From positions 27,861 through 91,860 of the forward strand of contig CAJQRK010000005.1 of the NCBI GenBank assembly GCA_905612305.1: a DNA stretch of 64,000 bases, in the 5' to 3' direction. Below are positions 37,662-47,732 of this stretch, one piece after another (positions within the stretch are counted from its first letter, which is position 1; every line of letters begins with the position of its first letter). The translations under genes and the position numbers were made by a program. A model generated the notes under the pieces. It did no database searches. It was not told the DNA's origin and worked only from the letters and a program-made list of their open reading frames with translations. The stretch comes from an uncultured Flavobacteriales bacterium (lineage in GTDB: Bacteria; Bacteroidota; Bacteroidia; Flavobacteriales; BACL11).

Positions 37662-39413
37662 TTCCATAATAAAAGGAACTCTCGCCTGAATTCGATCTCC
37701 TTTAAGTAATTCTTTAATTGGCTCAGTCATTTGAGTTGTGAAGCCGAACTTAGATAGAATTAGATCAGAAATACTAGCCTCTCCACTCAGTTTTAAAGCT
37801 AGCTCAGTAAAAGGATCTTTCTTTTTAGGTAAAGATATAATTCTATAATTTTCAATCTTTGCTAAAGAAGCAGCAATATTAATTGCTTTTTCAATACCCC
37901 CATAGGAATCAATTAATCCAATTTCTTTAGCATCATAACCAGCCCATATTCTCCCTTGCCCAATTTCATCTACAGCACTAGTATTCATGCCCCTGCCTTC
38001 TCCGACCTTAGTAATGAAGCCAATATACATATCAGATACACCTTTTTGTAATTTATTTTTCTCAAAAGTTGATAGTGGCCTGTTTATACCCATATCAGCA
38101 TATTTACCTGTATTAACCGTATCAATGGTAATGCCTAATTTATTTTTATAAAATTTACTTAGGTTAGGAATCATCCCAAATACACCGATTGATCCTGTTA
38201 GTGTTGTCGGATTAGCCACTATACTGTCAGCAGCACAGGCAATATAATACCCTCCACTTGCAGCATAATCACCCATTGAAACAACTAAGGGTTTTTCAGC
38301 TTTTGCTAAAATAGTTTCTCGCCAAATTACATCTGATGCTAAGGCACTTCCACCTGGAGAGTTTATTCTAAGGACAATGGCTTTTACATTTTTATCTTCT
38401 CTGGCTTTTTTTATTGCTGCAGAAGTACTTATTGAACCTATACTTTTCTCATCACCTCTCCCTGAGTTAATAGAGCCTGTTGCGTAAATAATAGCAATTT
38501 TATTTCTACTAATTTCTTTCTTTTTGCCTTTTACGTGTGTGTATTTGCTTAAAGTTATAATCGATAATTTTTCTGATCCCGTTAAAGCTTTTAAGTTGTT
38601 TTCTAATTGATCTTGATACAAAAGCGCATCTACATACTTATAGTCAACACAAGATTTTGCATTTTCAAGAATTAAAGTATTAGCATGTTGCTGTACCTCT
38701 GTTAAAGTTAATCCCCTTTGATTAGCAATACTATCCATAATATTGTCTGCAAAAGAATTGAGCAATAATTGCATTTGTTCTCTATTAGCAACACTTATTT
38801 TATCTAAGATAAAGGGTTCAACGGCACCTTTGAATTTCCCATGACGTATTATCTGGACATCTACATCTAATTTCTCTAGTAAACCTTTATAGAACATAAT
38901 ACTTGCGGATAATCCTTTTATTTCTATTATGCCTTTAGGGTTTAAATATATCTTATTTGCTACTGATGAGAGATAATAAGCCGCTTGACTATATACTTCT
39001 GAGTAAGCAATTATGGGCTTTCCAGTTTGTTTAAATTCTAGTAGTTTATTTCTAATCTCTTCTGTTTGTGATATGCCTGCATTTACAAAAGAGGTGTTGA
39101 TATATATAGCTTTAATTTTCTCGTCTGTTTTTGCTTTTTCAATGTTATCTAACACTTGTTTTAAAGAGATAGTTTTAGCAATATCTCCTGAGAAGTTTAG
39201 GCCATCAAATGGATTTTCTGAGGTTCTTTCTACTACTGATGTCTCAGAAAGATTGATATTTAAAATACTATTTTCCTTAACGATAACTTCATCTTCATTA
39301 TTTATTGAGGAAATACTTAGGCTAATAATTCCAATAAAGAGTAACGTAATTACAATTACTGATAATACCATTCCAATAATGGTAGACAATACATTTTTAA
39401 AAAAGGATTTCAT
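37653..39413 (-). CDS. sppA: Signal peptide peptidase SppA (protease IV)
   Basis: N-terminal TM; LRINSPGGSALASDVIWRE; SMGDYAASGGYYIACAADSIVANPTTLTGSIGVFG. Confidence 0.95.
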   Translation of the reverse strand: MKSFFKNVLSTIIGMVLSVIVITLLFIGIISLSISSINNEDEVIVKENSILNINLSETSVVERTSENPFDGLNFSGDIAKTISLKQVLDNIEKAKTDEKIKAIYINTSFVNAGISQTEEIRNKLLEFKQTGKPIIAYSEVYSQAAYYLSSVANKIYLNPKGIIEIKGLSASIMFYKGLLEKLDVDVQIIRHGKFKGAVEPFILDKISVANREQMQLLLNSFADNIMDSIANQRGLTLTEVQQHANTLILENAKSCVDYKYVDALLYQDQLENNLKALTGSEKLSIITLSKYTHVKGKKKEISRNKIAIIYATGSINSGRGDEKSIGSISTSAAIKKAREDKNVKAIVLRINSPGGSALASDVIWRETILAKAEKPLVVSMGDYAASGGYYIACAADSIVANPTTLTGSIGVFGMIPNLSKFYKNKLGITIDTVNTGKYADMGINRPLSTFEKNKLQKGVSDMYIGFITKVGEGRGMNTSAVDEIGQGRIWAGYDAKEIGLIDSYGGIEKAINIAASLAKIENYRIISLPKKKDPFTELALKLSGEASISDLILSKFGFTTQMTEPIKELLKGDRIQARVPFIMELK

Positions 39414-39501
39414 ATAGGTATTTTTAGAATTGACAAAAATAAGAAATTTTAAAGAGACATTTTATAGTTTCTTCCTATATTTGATGACTTTAAAGTTAAA
39501 T

Positions 39502-39987
39502 ATGAATATAGTTTTTTTACAATTAGGAAGTAATTTGGGAGATAGAGAGTTGTTATTGCAGGGCGCCATTGTTGCTATTGAGGAAAGAGTAGGGGGATTG
39601 GTTATAAAATCAAAAGTGTATGAAAGTGTGCCTTGGAGAGTGGAGGGGCAAGAAAACTATTTAAATCAGATTTTAAAAGTAAAAACTGAACTTCAGGCGG
39701 ATGATGTGTTATCGATTATATTGGATATTGAAAAGAATTTAGGCAGGCTAAGACTGGAAAAATGGGGCGAACGCTTAATTGATATTGATATTATTTTTTA
39801 TAATGATTCTATTATTGAAACTGCAGAATTATGTGTTCCGCATAAGCACATGCATGAACGCATGTTTGTATTGACTCCACTACATAATATTGCGCCTGAA
39901 ATGATGCACCCAAAATATAATAAAACGGTAGATGAATTATTTCAAATCTGTACGGATAAAGAGCTGGTAATAGAATATGCAGTATAA
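39502..39987 (+). CDS. folK: 2-amino-4-hydroxy-6-hydroxymethyldihydropteridine diphosphokinase
   Basis: NIVFLQLGSNLGDRELLL, YLNQILKVKT, LGRLRLEKWGERLIDIDIIFY, PHKHMHERMFVLTPL. Start chosen at MNIVFLQ; 39484 is possible. Confidence 0.95.
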   Translation: MNIVFLQLGSNLGDRELLLQGAIVAIEERVGGLVIKSKVYESVPWRVEGQENYLNQILKVKTELQADDVLSIILDIEKNLGRLRLEKWGERLIDIDIIFYNDSIIETAELCVPHKHMHERMFVLTPLHNIAPEMMHPKYNKTVDELFQICTDKELVIEYAV

Positions 39988-40621
39988 ATTTGTAGTTATA
40001 GAAGGGAATATTGGTGCAGGTAAAACTACTTTGGCCACTATGCTGGCAAAGGACTATAATGCACGCTTAGTATTGGAAAATTTTAAGGAGAATCCTTTTT
40101 TGCCCAAATTTTATAAGGACCCTGAAAAACATGCCTTTCCATTGGAACTTTTTTTTATGGCAGAAAGGTATCATCAACTCAAAAAACAAAAAGAGCAAGA
40201 TTTATTTCAGCCGATTTCCATTGCTGATTATTTCTTTGTAAAGTCAAAGTTATTTGCCCAAAACAATTTGCAGAAAGATGAAAAACAGTTGTTTAATAGC
40301 TTGTTTGATATTATGCTTTCTTCTTTGCCAAAACCTGATTTGTTGGTGTACTTGTATGCTGATGTTAGTCGTTTACAATTGAACATTAAAAAAAGAGGAA
40401 GATGCTTTGAACAGAAAATTACAAATGAATATTTACAAAATATTCAAGATAGATATTTGGATTATTTGAGAAAGCAAACCTATTTTCCAGTTTTACTTCT
40501 TGATATATCTAATGTTGATTTTAAAGAAGATGAAAGAGTTTATGAAACAATTAGTGTCTTGCTAGACAAAACTTATGTGATAGGTGTGCATCAATTCAAC
40601 TTAGCTGAGCCAATGTTGTAA
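39977..40621 (+). CDS. Deoxynucleoside kinase (second paralog)
   Basis: MQYKFVVIEGNIGAGKTTLATMLAKDYNARLVLENFKENPFL, PDLLVYLYADVSRLQLNIKKRGRCFE. Confidence 0.93.
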   Translation: MQYKFVVIEGNIGAGKTTLATMLAKDYNARLVLENFKENPFLPKFYKDPEKHAFPLELFFMAERYHQLKKQKEQDLFQPISIADYFFVKSKLFAQNNLQKDEKQLFNSLFDIMLSSLPKPDLLVYLYADVSRLQLNIKKRGRCFEQKITNEYLQNIQDRYLDYLRKQTYFPVLLLDISNVDFKEDERVYETISVLLDKTYVIGVHQFNLAEPML

Positions 40622-41503
40622 ATCTTTTCCGATAAGCTTTTCTAGCGTTAATATATCTTCTTTATAAATTTTTTGAGTAAGTTGTTTGGATACTTCTTTA
40701 CTTAAAGGTTCGGCTTTTTTATAAGCTGATTTAAATAAGAATTGAATAATAAAAGCAGGTAGATAACTGCTGAATTGAATGTTTGGGATTAAATTATAAT
40801 ACCTGAGTTTCATTATTAGCCACCCAAATATTCCTTTAGGCGTTCCTGAAACATTTGCTTTTTTACTTGTGTCAGGAATAAAAGTGTTATCTACATTTAG
40901 GAATTCAAAAATCTCCTGAGATGTTTCAATAGGATTTCTTACAAGCTCTTCAAATAATAAAATTTTTATATTGTCTTTTGGGAATAAACTATAGTAGCGT
41001 TCCAATTGCTCGGAATAATAACCTTTGTTCTTATAGTAGTATAGCGTACTCCAATTTTCAGCTTTGCGTTCTTCTTGCTTGTTGAAAGCAATCTCAAAAT
41101 CAGAAATTGGTTCTCGGTCAGCTCTTCTAGCATGTAAAAAATTAGAATAAGCACGCTCAACAGGCTGTCTGAGTACAGCAATAATTTTTGTCTCAGGAAG
41201 ATATTTGCGAATTAATTGTGGGCAATCTTCATTAGAAATATAAGACGGAGAAGCCTCTCCAATCGCTTTTTCATTTTTTACAGCATCAAAAAGAGCGTAG
41301 TACTGATCAAAAGTAGTTATTTTTTTTGTTTTCCTGCCATGGACTTTAAAATCATTAGCTTTTTGAAAATTATTAAAAAACATTGGTTCTTTATTAGCAG
41401 TCATAAAGATATCTGGATGTTGCTTTAAGTAGGTGTATAATGAAGTAGTTGCTGCCTTCATAGCACCGATAATAATAAAGTTAGGATGGGTTTTTTGTTT
41501 CAT
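40601..41503 (-). CDS. Sulfotransferase domain protein
   Basis: NFIIIGAMKAATTSLYTYLKQHPDIFM (PAPS 5'-phosphosulfate loop), VLRQPVERAYSNFLHA. Confidence 0.93.
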   Translation of the reverse strand: MKQKTHPNFIIIGAMKAATTSLYTYLKQHPDIFMTANKEPMFFNNFQKANDFKVHGRKTKKITTFDQYYALFDAVKNEKAIGEASPSYISNEDCPQLIRKYLPETKIIAVLRQPVERAYSNFLHARRADREPISDFEIAFNKQEERKAENWSTLYYYKNKGYYSEQLERYYSLFPKDNIKILLFEELVRNPIETSQEIFEFLNVDNTFIPDTSKKANVSGTPKGIFGWLIMKLRYYNLIPNIQFSSYLPAFIIQFLFKSAYKKAEPLSKEVSKQLTQKIYKEDILTLEKLIGKDLQHWLS

Positions 41504-41504
41504 G

Positions 41505-41540
41505 ATAAAAAAATAAGCTCTTCTTTTGGAAGAGCTTATT
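41505..41540 (-). terminator. Intrinsic terminator on the minus strand, downstream of the CDS at 41565
   Basis: Perfect 12-bp stem AATAAGCTCTTC / GAAGAGCTTATT (41512-41523 and 41529-41540), followed by a T tract on the minus strand. Confidence 0.8.
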
Positions 41541-41564
41541 GTAGTTATATGTTAAGAGCCTTTT

Positions 41565-43229
41565 TTATTTTGTTAAAGCAATAAAAGATTTATTTGTTCG
41601 TAGGCTTACAAATTCTAAATCAATACTAGCTTCTGCTTTGTAGTTTGCATTTGCAGTAATAGCATTTTTTAAGTAGCCAATTGCATTATCATTATTTTCT
41701 GATCTGGCAGCGGCAATTGCATTTAAGTAATGACAAGCTGCAGTGCCCTCATTACAATTGATGTTGTTTTTTCCATTCATCAACTGAGCTAAAGCCGCAT
41801 TGTGCGATTTGCCATTTTTAAAGAATCTTGCCGCTTTTTTATATTCACCTTGTCTGATATCTAAAGTAGCTTGATTCAATTCAGAAGCATTAGCTTGATC
41901 AAATAATTTTTGTGCTTTTGCTAATTGCCCTCTTCTTGCAGCAACAATACCTTTGTTGTTAAGAATATCAGCTTGCGCACCTCCTAAAGCTTCTGCTTTT
42001 TCAAGATAAAGCATAGTTTCGCTTAAATCCCCGTCCGCCAAATGCATGCTAGCGATATTATTATATCCCCTCCAATCATTATGCAATTCAACTACTTTAT
42101 TGTAGATTCCTTCTTTTATAGTTGTGTTAGTAGCTAAAGTTGCTGAAAATAATAATTCTTTTACATCTAATACTTCAGGCGTAGTAGTTGATAAAGCAGC
42201 AATTTCTACGTCAGTTCTTTTTGATTCAAATGAACGAATTATAATAACTGCCTTTCTTAGTTGTGGTAATATATCATCCTCAAGGGCATCATAAATTTCA
42301 GCTAAGTCTCTAATTTGTTGTTCTCGTATTTCTACATCTTCTACTGCATTTACAATATTATTAATTCTTCTTTTGTCCTTAATGCCAGAAGCTTGAACTA
42401 AAGATTCGAATCCCTCCCAGTCTTCACCTAATGAAGTTTCAGTATATAGTTCATTGTTGCCTGCACCATCAACTTTTAAAGAACGTAATAATGTTTTTGT
42501 ATAGCTTAATGTGCTTTTCATTCTGTTATCAGACACATTATCATTTGTGTTTACTGATCCTTCTGGAGAAGCAAAAGATTTAATTTCAATAGAATGAGTT
42601 ATGTATCCATTTTTTACGAATTCTTTTAATTTTCTGATATTAGCATCACTTTTTTCAGTTGTTCTGATGTTAGATTGATTAACTAAAAAGTAGATAGTAG
42701 CAGTCTCTTCCAAAATTGTTTCATGCTCGTATCCGTGATTGGTGTTAGCAATATTTTCATTATCTAATACTCTTGTTGCCGTAGCAAGCACTCCATTAGC
42801 AATTGTTTTTGGCCCTAATACTTTTTCTTTCCCCTTTTCTTTAGCAGTAGCTCTTAATTCTAAAGTAGAATTCATCATATCGCTATTATATTCAATAGCA
42901 TCTTGATATTTAAAATTCCCACCTGTAGAATAAAAGATAGTTGCCTCTCCTCCAGTCGCTTCTTCACCTTGTATTGTTATTGTTTTAAAAGCAGTTTCTC
43001 CATTATTATATACAAGTACAGGAGTAAAATCAACAGTTACTTGTTTCGCGAAGTATTTTGCTGCAAATGAAGCATCTAATGATAATGCAACTTTACCACC
43101 ATGTGCTTGTAAAGTTGGCGGAGTAGTTGTAAAATTAACTGTCTCGTATTTACCAGCCATTTGATCTAGCCCGCAACCACTTAACATAAGTACTGCTACT
43201 ATTACATAAAAGATTTTTGAATTCCTCAT
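41565..43229 (-). CDS. Lipoprotein with OmpA-like domain and C-terminal TPR-like repeats
   Basis: Lipobox VLMLSGCGLDQ; THSIEIKSFASPEGSVNTNDNVSDNRMKSTLSYTKTLL (OmpA-like); YNNIASMHLADGDLSETMLYLEKAEALGGAQADILNNKGIVAARRGQLAKAQKLFDQA (TPR). Confidence 0.72.
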   Translation of the reverse strand: MRNSKIFYVIVAVLMLSGCGLDQMAGKYETVNFTTTPPTLQAHGGKVALSLDASFAAKYFAKQVTVDFTPVLVYNNGETAFKTITIQGEEATGGEATIFYSTGGNFKYQDAIEYNSDMMNSTLELRATAKEKGKEKVLGPKTIANGVLATATRVLDNENIANTNHGYEHETILEETATIYFLVNQSNIRTTEKSDANIRKLKEFVKNGYITHSIEIKSFASPEGSVNTNDNVSDNRMKSTLSYTKTLLRSLKVDGAGNNELYTETSLGEDWEGFESLVQASGIKDKRRINNIVNAVEDVEIREQQIRDLAEIYDALEDDILPQLRKAVIIIRSFESKRTDVEIAALSTTTPEVLDVKELLFSATLATNTTIKEGIYNKVVELHNDWRGYNNIASMHLADGDLSETMLYLEKAEALGGAQADILNNKGIVAARRGQLAKAQKLFDQANASELNQATLDIRQGEYKKAARFFKNGKSHNAALAQLMNGKNNINCNEGTAACHYLNAIAAARSENNDNAIGYLKNAITANANYKAEASIDLEFVSLRTNKSFIALTK

Positions 43230-43263
43230 TTATTTTGTTTTTTTGATTGGTCTATAATTGTCG

Positions 43264-43271
43264 CAAATGTA
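43264..43271 (-). promoter_or_regulatory. Bacteroidota-type -7 element
   Basis: Minus strand TACATTTG, 35 nt upstream of the lipoprotein start. Confidence 0.4.
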
Positions 43272-43383
43272 AAAAATATTAAAGCTTAATAGATGAAAAC
43301 GGGTTCTTTTTTCATATTAATTATTAGTAATTAAATAAAAAAGAAAACAATTGATTAGATTTGCTAAATTATTAATGAACCTC

Positions 43384-44274
43384 ATGAAAACGACAATCAG
43401 CTTATTTTTTCTTTTGATATTTTGTTCAAATACTATTATTGGACAAGAGAATTCAATATATGATGCAATTAAAGAAAAGCAAATTATTGACACTTCTTCT
43501 GCATTAGATATTTCAACATCTGAGGCATTGAATAATAATTTAGTAACATTTACACACATAAAGAAAAAATCTATTTCAAAGTTTTTTTTAAATAATTTAA
43601 GTTTAGGTGTTAGTTATGGAATTAGTGAATTTAAAGGAGATATTAAGCAGGATGGATTTAGTAATCCTGATAACATGAATATCGCATACAATTTTCGACT
43701 TACTAAGAAAATAAATAATTTAATTTCTATTTCTTCAGAAGTTTTATTTGGAGTTTTGAATGGAAGCAAAAAAAATGAAAGTTATTTAATTTCCGAGACA
43801 CAATCTACTGAAGCATATGATCCGTATGATCGCTATGAAAAATTAGGAGAAGACTTTACTGCTGATTTTTTTGAGCTTGATTTAATCACAAGCATTAATC
43901 TAGAGAGTGTCTTAAAGCATTATTATTCTAAATACTCAGACAATAATCGTTTTGATATTTGTTATAATATTGGGCTGGGTATTACATCTTTTAAGAGTAT
44001 TAAACGAAATAATGAATCTAATACTTATATATATGGTTATGGATATAAAGATTTAGAAGAAGAATACGAAAGTGCTAAAGCTTTTTTTGAGAGACCAAAA
44101 GCAAGAGTTATAAGTTATGGTTATAGTGTTAGTTATTTGATAAATTCTAGAATAAAATGTAAATTACTTTTTTTAGGAAAATTAGCTGATACAGATTTTT
44201 TAGATTCATCTTTAATGAATCAGCAAAATGATAAGTTTCGTCATATCTCTTTGGGTTTAGATTATGCATTCTAG
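43384..44274 (+). CDS. Predicted outer-membrane beta-barrel protein, unknown function
   Basis: Signal peptide MKTTISLFFLLIFCSNTIIGQ; alternating beta pattern SLGVSYGISEFKGDIKQ...; C-terminal HISLGLDYAF. Confidence 0.6.
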   Translation: MKTTISLFFLLIFCSNTIIGQENSIYDAIKEKQIIDTSSALDISTSEALNNNLVTFTHIKKKSISKFFLNNLSLGVSYGISEFKGDIKQDGFSNPDNMNIAYNFRLTKKINNLISISSEVLFGVLNGSKKNESYLISETQSTEAYDPYDRYEKLGEDFTADFFELDLITSINLESVLKHYYSKYSDNNRFDICYNIGLGITSFKSIKRNNESNTYIYGYGYKDLEEEYESAKAFFERPKARVISYGYSVSYLINSRIKCKLLFLGKLADTDFLDSSLMNQQNDKFRHISLGLDYAF

Positions 44275-44285
44275 ATGTTTGAATA

Positions 44286-44816
44286 TTAATGAGAGTTAAT
44301 TTTCTTCCATAATTCCCAGATAACAATTCCGAAAGTAACTGAAATATTTAAGGAATGTTTGGTTCCGAATTGGGGTATTTCAATCACCTCATTACACATA
44401 TTTATAACTTCTTGAGCAACTCCATTAACTTCATTACCCATAATAATTGCAATTTGTTTTTTTGGTAAGCTAATATCATTCAGCATGGTCGATTTATCAG
44501 CTTGTTCAACGCCAATAACGTGATAGCCTTCAGTTTTTAATTTTTTTACAGCATCAATAGTATTTTTAGAAAATTCCCATTTAACAGAAGCAGTTGCTCC
44601 TAGTGCAGATTTACGAATTTCTTTGTCAGGAGGAGTTGCTGTAATTCCACATAAGATAATATTTTCAATTAAAAACGCATCAGAAGTACGGAATATTGAA
44701 CCTACATTTATGGCACTTCTTACATTGTCAAGGACAATAGTGATGGGTGTTTTTGTAGCACGCTTAAACTCTTCAATATTTATTCTTTCTAATTCATTGT
44801 TTTTTAACTTTCTCAT
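44286..44816 (-). CDS. SpoU/TrmH-family RNA methyltransferase
   Basis: [75 protein letters not shown]. Confidence 0.95.
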   Translation of the reverse strand: MRKLKNNELERINIEEFKRATKTPITIVLDNVRSAINVGSIFRTSDAFLIENIILCGITATPPDKEIRKSALGATASVKWEFSKNTIDAVKKLKTEGYHVIGVEQADKSTMLNDISLPKKQIAIIMGNEVNGVAQEVINMCNEVIEIPQFGTKHSLNISVTFGIVIWELWKKINSH

Positions 44817-44820
44817 CTCT

Positions 44821-44828
44821 TATATTTG
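44821..44828 (+). promoter_or_regulatory. Bacteroidota-type -7 element for mutS
   Basis: TATATTTG 23 nt before the TTG start of mutS. Confidence 0.5.
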
Positions 44829-44851
44829 TTGCGAAATTAAAGAATAAATTT

Positions 44852-47452
44852 TTGGCATTAAAGAATAAAAAAGAAAAAAAAATTACTCCCTTGATGGGGC
44901 AGTATAATGCAATAAAAACTAAGCATCCAGGGGCGTTGTTGTTGTTTAGGGTTGGCGATTTTTATGAAACTTTTGGTCAGGATGCTATAAAAGCATCAAG
45001 GATATTAGGCGTAGTGCTCACTGCTAGAAATAATGGTGATTCAAAGATTGAGTTAGCAGGTTTTCCACATCATTCCTTAGATACTTATTTACCTAAGTTG
45101 GTTAGGGCAGGAGAACGAGTTGCTATTTGTGATCAGTTAGAAGATCCGAAATCAGCAAAAGGAATTGTAAAAAGAGGTGTGACTGAATTGGTTACGCCAG
45201 GAGTTTCTTACAATGAATTAACTCTGGAAACAAAAAAGAATAACTTTTTGGCAGCTATTTTTTATGGCAAGAAAAATGTTGGGGTTTCTTTCTTGGATAT
45301 TTCAACTGGAGAGTTTTTAGTTGCGCAAGGTTGTGTTGGCTATATAGATAAGCTATTGCAAAGTTTGAGTCCTTCTGAGGTGATATATCAGAAAAATAAA
45401 AGACGAAAATTTGAAGAAGATTTTGGTACTTCATTTTATACATATCGCTTAGATGATTGGGCGTTTTCTGCAGATTATACCAATGAATTATTGCATAAAC
45501 AATTTGATACAAAATCCTTAAAAGGTTTTGGTATTTCTGAATTAGAAGCAGGAATTATTGCAGCTGGAGTTGCCTTGCATTATTTAAATGAAACACAGCA
45601 TAATCAAACCAAGCACATATTGGGAGTATCACGCATTGAAGAAGATAAATATGTGTGGATGGATCGTTTTACTATCAGAAATTTGGAATTATTTTACTCG
45701 CCAAATGAAGGGGCAAAAACATTGATTGATGTATTAGATGACACAAAATCGTCAATGGGAAGTAGGATGCTAAAAAGGTGGTTAGCCCTACCTCTTAAAA
45801 ACAAAAATCAAATAAGTGAACGTCATAATATAGTAGAACAAATTCTTACTGACGAAGAATTATCAGCTGTACTTTCAGATGAAATAAGCAAGATAGGAGA
45901 TTTAGAAAGATTGATTTCAAAAGTAGCAACTTTTCGGATAAACCCAAGAGAATGCTCCCGATTGAAAGATGCTTTAATTGCTTTGAAACCAATAAAAGAA
46001 ATTTGTATTACATCAGGAAAGGCATTAAAGAATCTTACTAATAAAATAAATACTTGTGACTTTATAAAAGATAGAATTGAAAGAGAACTAAGTGATAATC
46101 CTCCTATGCTTATGCATAAAGGAAATGTGATAAAACAGGGGGTAAATGCTGAATTAGATGACTTACGGTCTATCCAAAATTTAGGAAAAGAATATCTGGA
46201 TGAAATGTTGAAACGAGAGATTGAAAGAACAGGGATTACTTCTTTAAAAATATCATTTAATAATGTGTTTGGCTATTATTTGGAAGTGCGTAATCGCTTT
46301 AAAGATCAGGTGCCAGAACAGTGGATAAGAAAGCAAACCTTAGTAAGTGCTGAGCGTTATATTACGGAAGAATTAAAAGAATACGAACATAAGATATTAA
46401 GTGCTCAAGGAAAAATTTCGGAGATTGAAACTCGTTTGTTTGCTGACTTAATTGAGGCTATTTCAGTACATATTGAATCCATACAATTAAATGCTTTTGT
46501 GGTGTCGCAATTGGATTGCTTATTATCATTTTCAAGTATTGCAAAAAAGAATAATTATGCCAAACCTAGTGTAAATAATAGCGCAGATTTAGTGATAAAA
46601 CAATCTAGGCACCCAGTAATAGAACAGCAATTGGAAATGGGCGAGCCTTACATTCCTAATGATGTAACTTTAAATAGAGAAAAGCAACAAATAATGATGA
46701 TTACTGGACCGAATATGTCGGGTAAATCAGCCCTTTTAAGACAAACTGCTCTTATTGTTTTGATGGCACAAATAGGTAGTTTTGTTCCTGCAAAGTCAGC
46801 AGAAATTGGTTTGGTAGATAAGATATTTACGCGGGTAGGGGCCTCTGATAATATTTCAATGGGAGAATCTACTTTTATGGTAGAGATGAACGAAACGGCT
46901 AGTATATTGAATAATTTATCGGAAAATAGTTTAATACTTCTTGATGAGATAGGAAGAGGGACAAGTACTTATGACGGAGTCTCTATTGCATGGGCAATTG
47001 CTGAATATTTGCATGAGCACCCAACAAAATCAAAGACATTATTTGCAACCCATTATCATGAGCTGAATGAGATGACGGAGCTGTTTGATAGGATAAAGAA
47101 TTATAATGTATCGGTAAAAGAAAGTGGAAAAAATATCATTTTTATTAGAATCTTAAAAGAGGGAGGGAGTGAGCATAGTTTTGGAATACATGTTGCGAAA
47201 ATGGCAGGGATGCCAAAGCAAATTGTAAAAAAAGCAGAGAAAATTTTGAAACAATTAGAAGCATTGAGAGGAGCCTCAAAAAACACAAAAGTAATTACTG
47301 AGGAGGATGATATGCAATTGAGTTTTTTTAAGCTGGATGATCCTATTTTGGAAGAAATCAGAGATGACATAACTAATTTGGATATCAACACGTTAACACC
47401 TGTTGAAGCACTTATGAAATTGAATGAAATAAAAAAACTATTAGGAAAGTAG
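44852..47452 (+). CDS. mutS: DNA mismatch repair protein MutS
   Basis: [98 protein letters not shown] start. Confidence 0.98.
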   Translation: MALKNKKEKKITPLMGQYNAIKTKHPGALLLFRVGDFYETFGQDAIKASRILGVVLTARNNGDSKIELAGFPHHSLDTYLPKLVRAGERVAICDQLEDPKSAKGIVKRGVTELVTPGVSYNELTLETKKNNFLAAIFYGKKNVGVSFLDISTGEFLVAQGCVGYIDKLLQSLSPSEVIYQKNKRRKFEEDFGTSFYTYRLDDWAFSADYTNELLHKQFDTKSLKGFGISELEAGIIAAGVALHYLNETQHNQTKHILGVSRIEEDKYVWMDRFTIRNLELFYSPNEGAKTLIDVLDDTKSSMGSRMLKRWLALPLKNKNQISERHNIVEQILTDEELSAVLSDEISKIGDLERLISKVATFRINPRECSRLKDALIALKPIKEICITSGKALKNLTNKINTCDFIKDRIERELSDNPPMLMHKGNVIKQGVNAELDDLRSIQNLGKEYLDEMLKREIERTGITSLKISFNNVFGYYLEVRNRFKDQVPEQWIRKQTLVSAERYITEELKEYEHKILSAQGKISEIETRLFADLIEAISVHIESIQLNAFVVSQLDCLLSFSSIAKKNNYAKPSVNNSADLVIKQSRHPVIEQQLEMGEPYIPNDVTLNREKQQIMMITGPNMSGKSALLRQTALIVLMAQIGSFVPAKSAEIGLVDKIFTRVGASDNISMGESTFMVEMNETASILNNLSENSLILLDEIGRGTSTYDGVSIAWAIAEYLHEHPTKSKTLFATHYHELNEMTELFDRIKNYNVSVKESGKNIIFIRILKEGGSEHSFGIHVAKMAGMPKQIVKKAEKILKQLEALRGASKNTKVITEEDDMQLSFFKLDDPILEEIRDDITNLDINTLTPVEALMKLNEIKKLLGK

Positions 47453-47482
47453 TTTTTGATTTTGCTGTATTGAATATTTAGT

Positions 47483-47490
47483 TAAATTTG
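47483..47490 (+). promoter_or_regulatory. Bacteroidota-type -7 element for tRNA-Gly
   Basis: TAAATTTG 12 nt upstream of the tRNA. Confidence 0.45.
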
Positions 47491-47501
47491 CTGTCCTTAA
47501 T

Positions 47502-47573
47502 GCGAGTGTAGCTCAGGGGTAGAGCATCACCTTGCCAAGGTGGGGGTCGTGAGTTCGAATCTCATCACTCGCT
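47502..47573 (+). tRNA. tRNA-Gly (anticodon GCC)
   Basis: GCGAGTG/CACTCGC acceptor; anticodon arm CACCT-TGCCAAG-region with GCC; T arm GTGAGTTCGAATCTCAT. Confidence 0.97.
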
Positions 47574-47598
47574 CAAGAAAAGCCATTTAAACAACCCA

Positions 47599-47682
47599 GC
47601 CCGGGTGGTGGAATTGGTAGACACGTTGGACTTAAAATCCAATGAACGTAAGTTCGTACGGGTTCAAGTCCCGTCCCGGGTA
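47599..47682 (+). tRNA. tRNA-Leu (anticodon TAA)
   Basis: GCCCGGG/CCCGGGT acceptor; anticodon arm TTGGA-CTTAAAA-TCCAA; long variable arm; GGGTTCAAGTCCC T arm. Confidence 0.97.
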
Positions 47683-47687
47683 CATAG

Positions 47688-47720
47688 CGGGAGGTTATTG
47701 AAAGATAGCCTCTCGTTTTT
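47688..47720 (+). terminator. Intrinsic terminator after the tRNA pair
   Basis: CGGGAGGTTAT...ATAGCCTCTCGTTTTT: 11-bp stem with G-U pairs plus T tract. Confidence 0.75.
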
Positions 47721-47732
47721 GTTTCTGAGTTT

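Noticed and set aside
39013-39417. 134-aa ORF antisense to sppA
   Set aside because: Overlaps the conserved sppA N-terminal region; hydrophobic mirror of its coding sequence.
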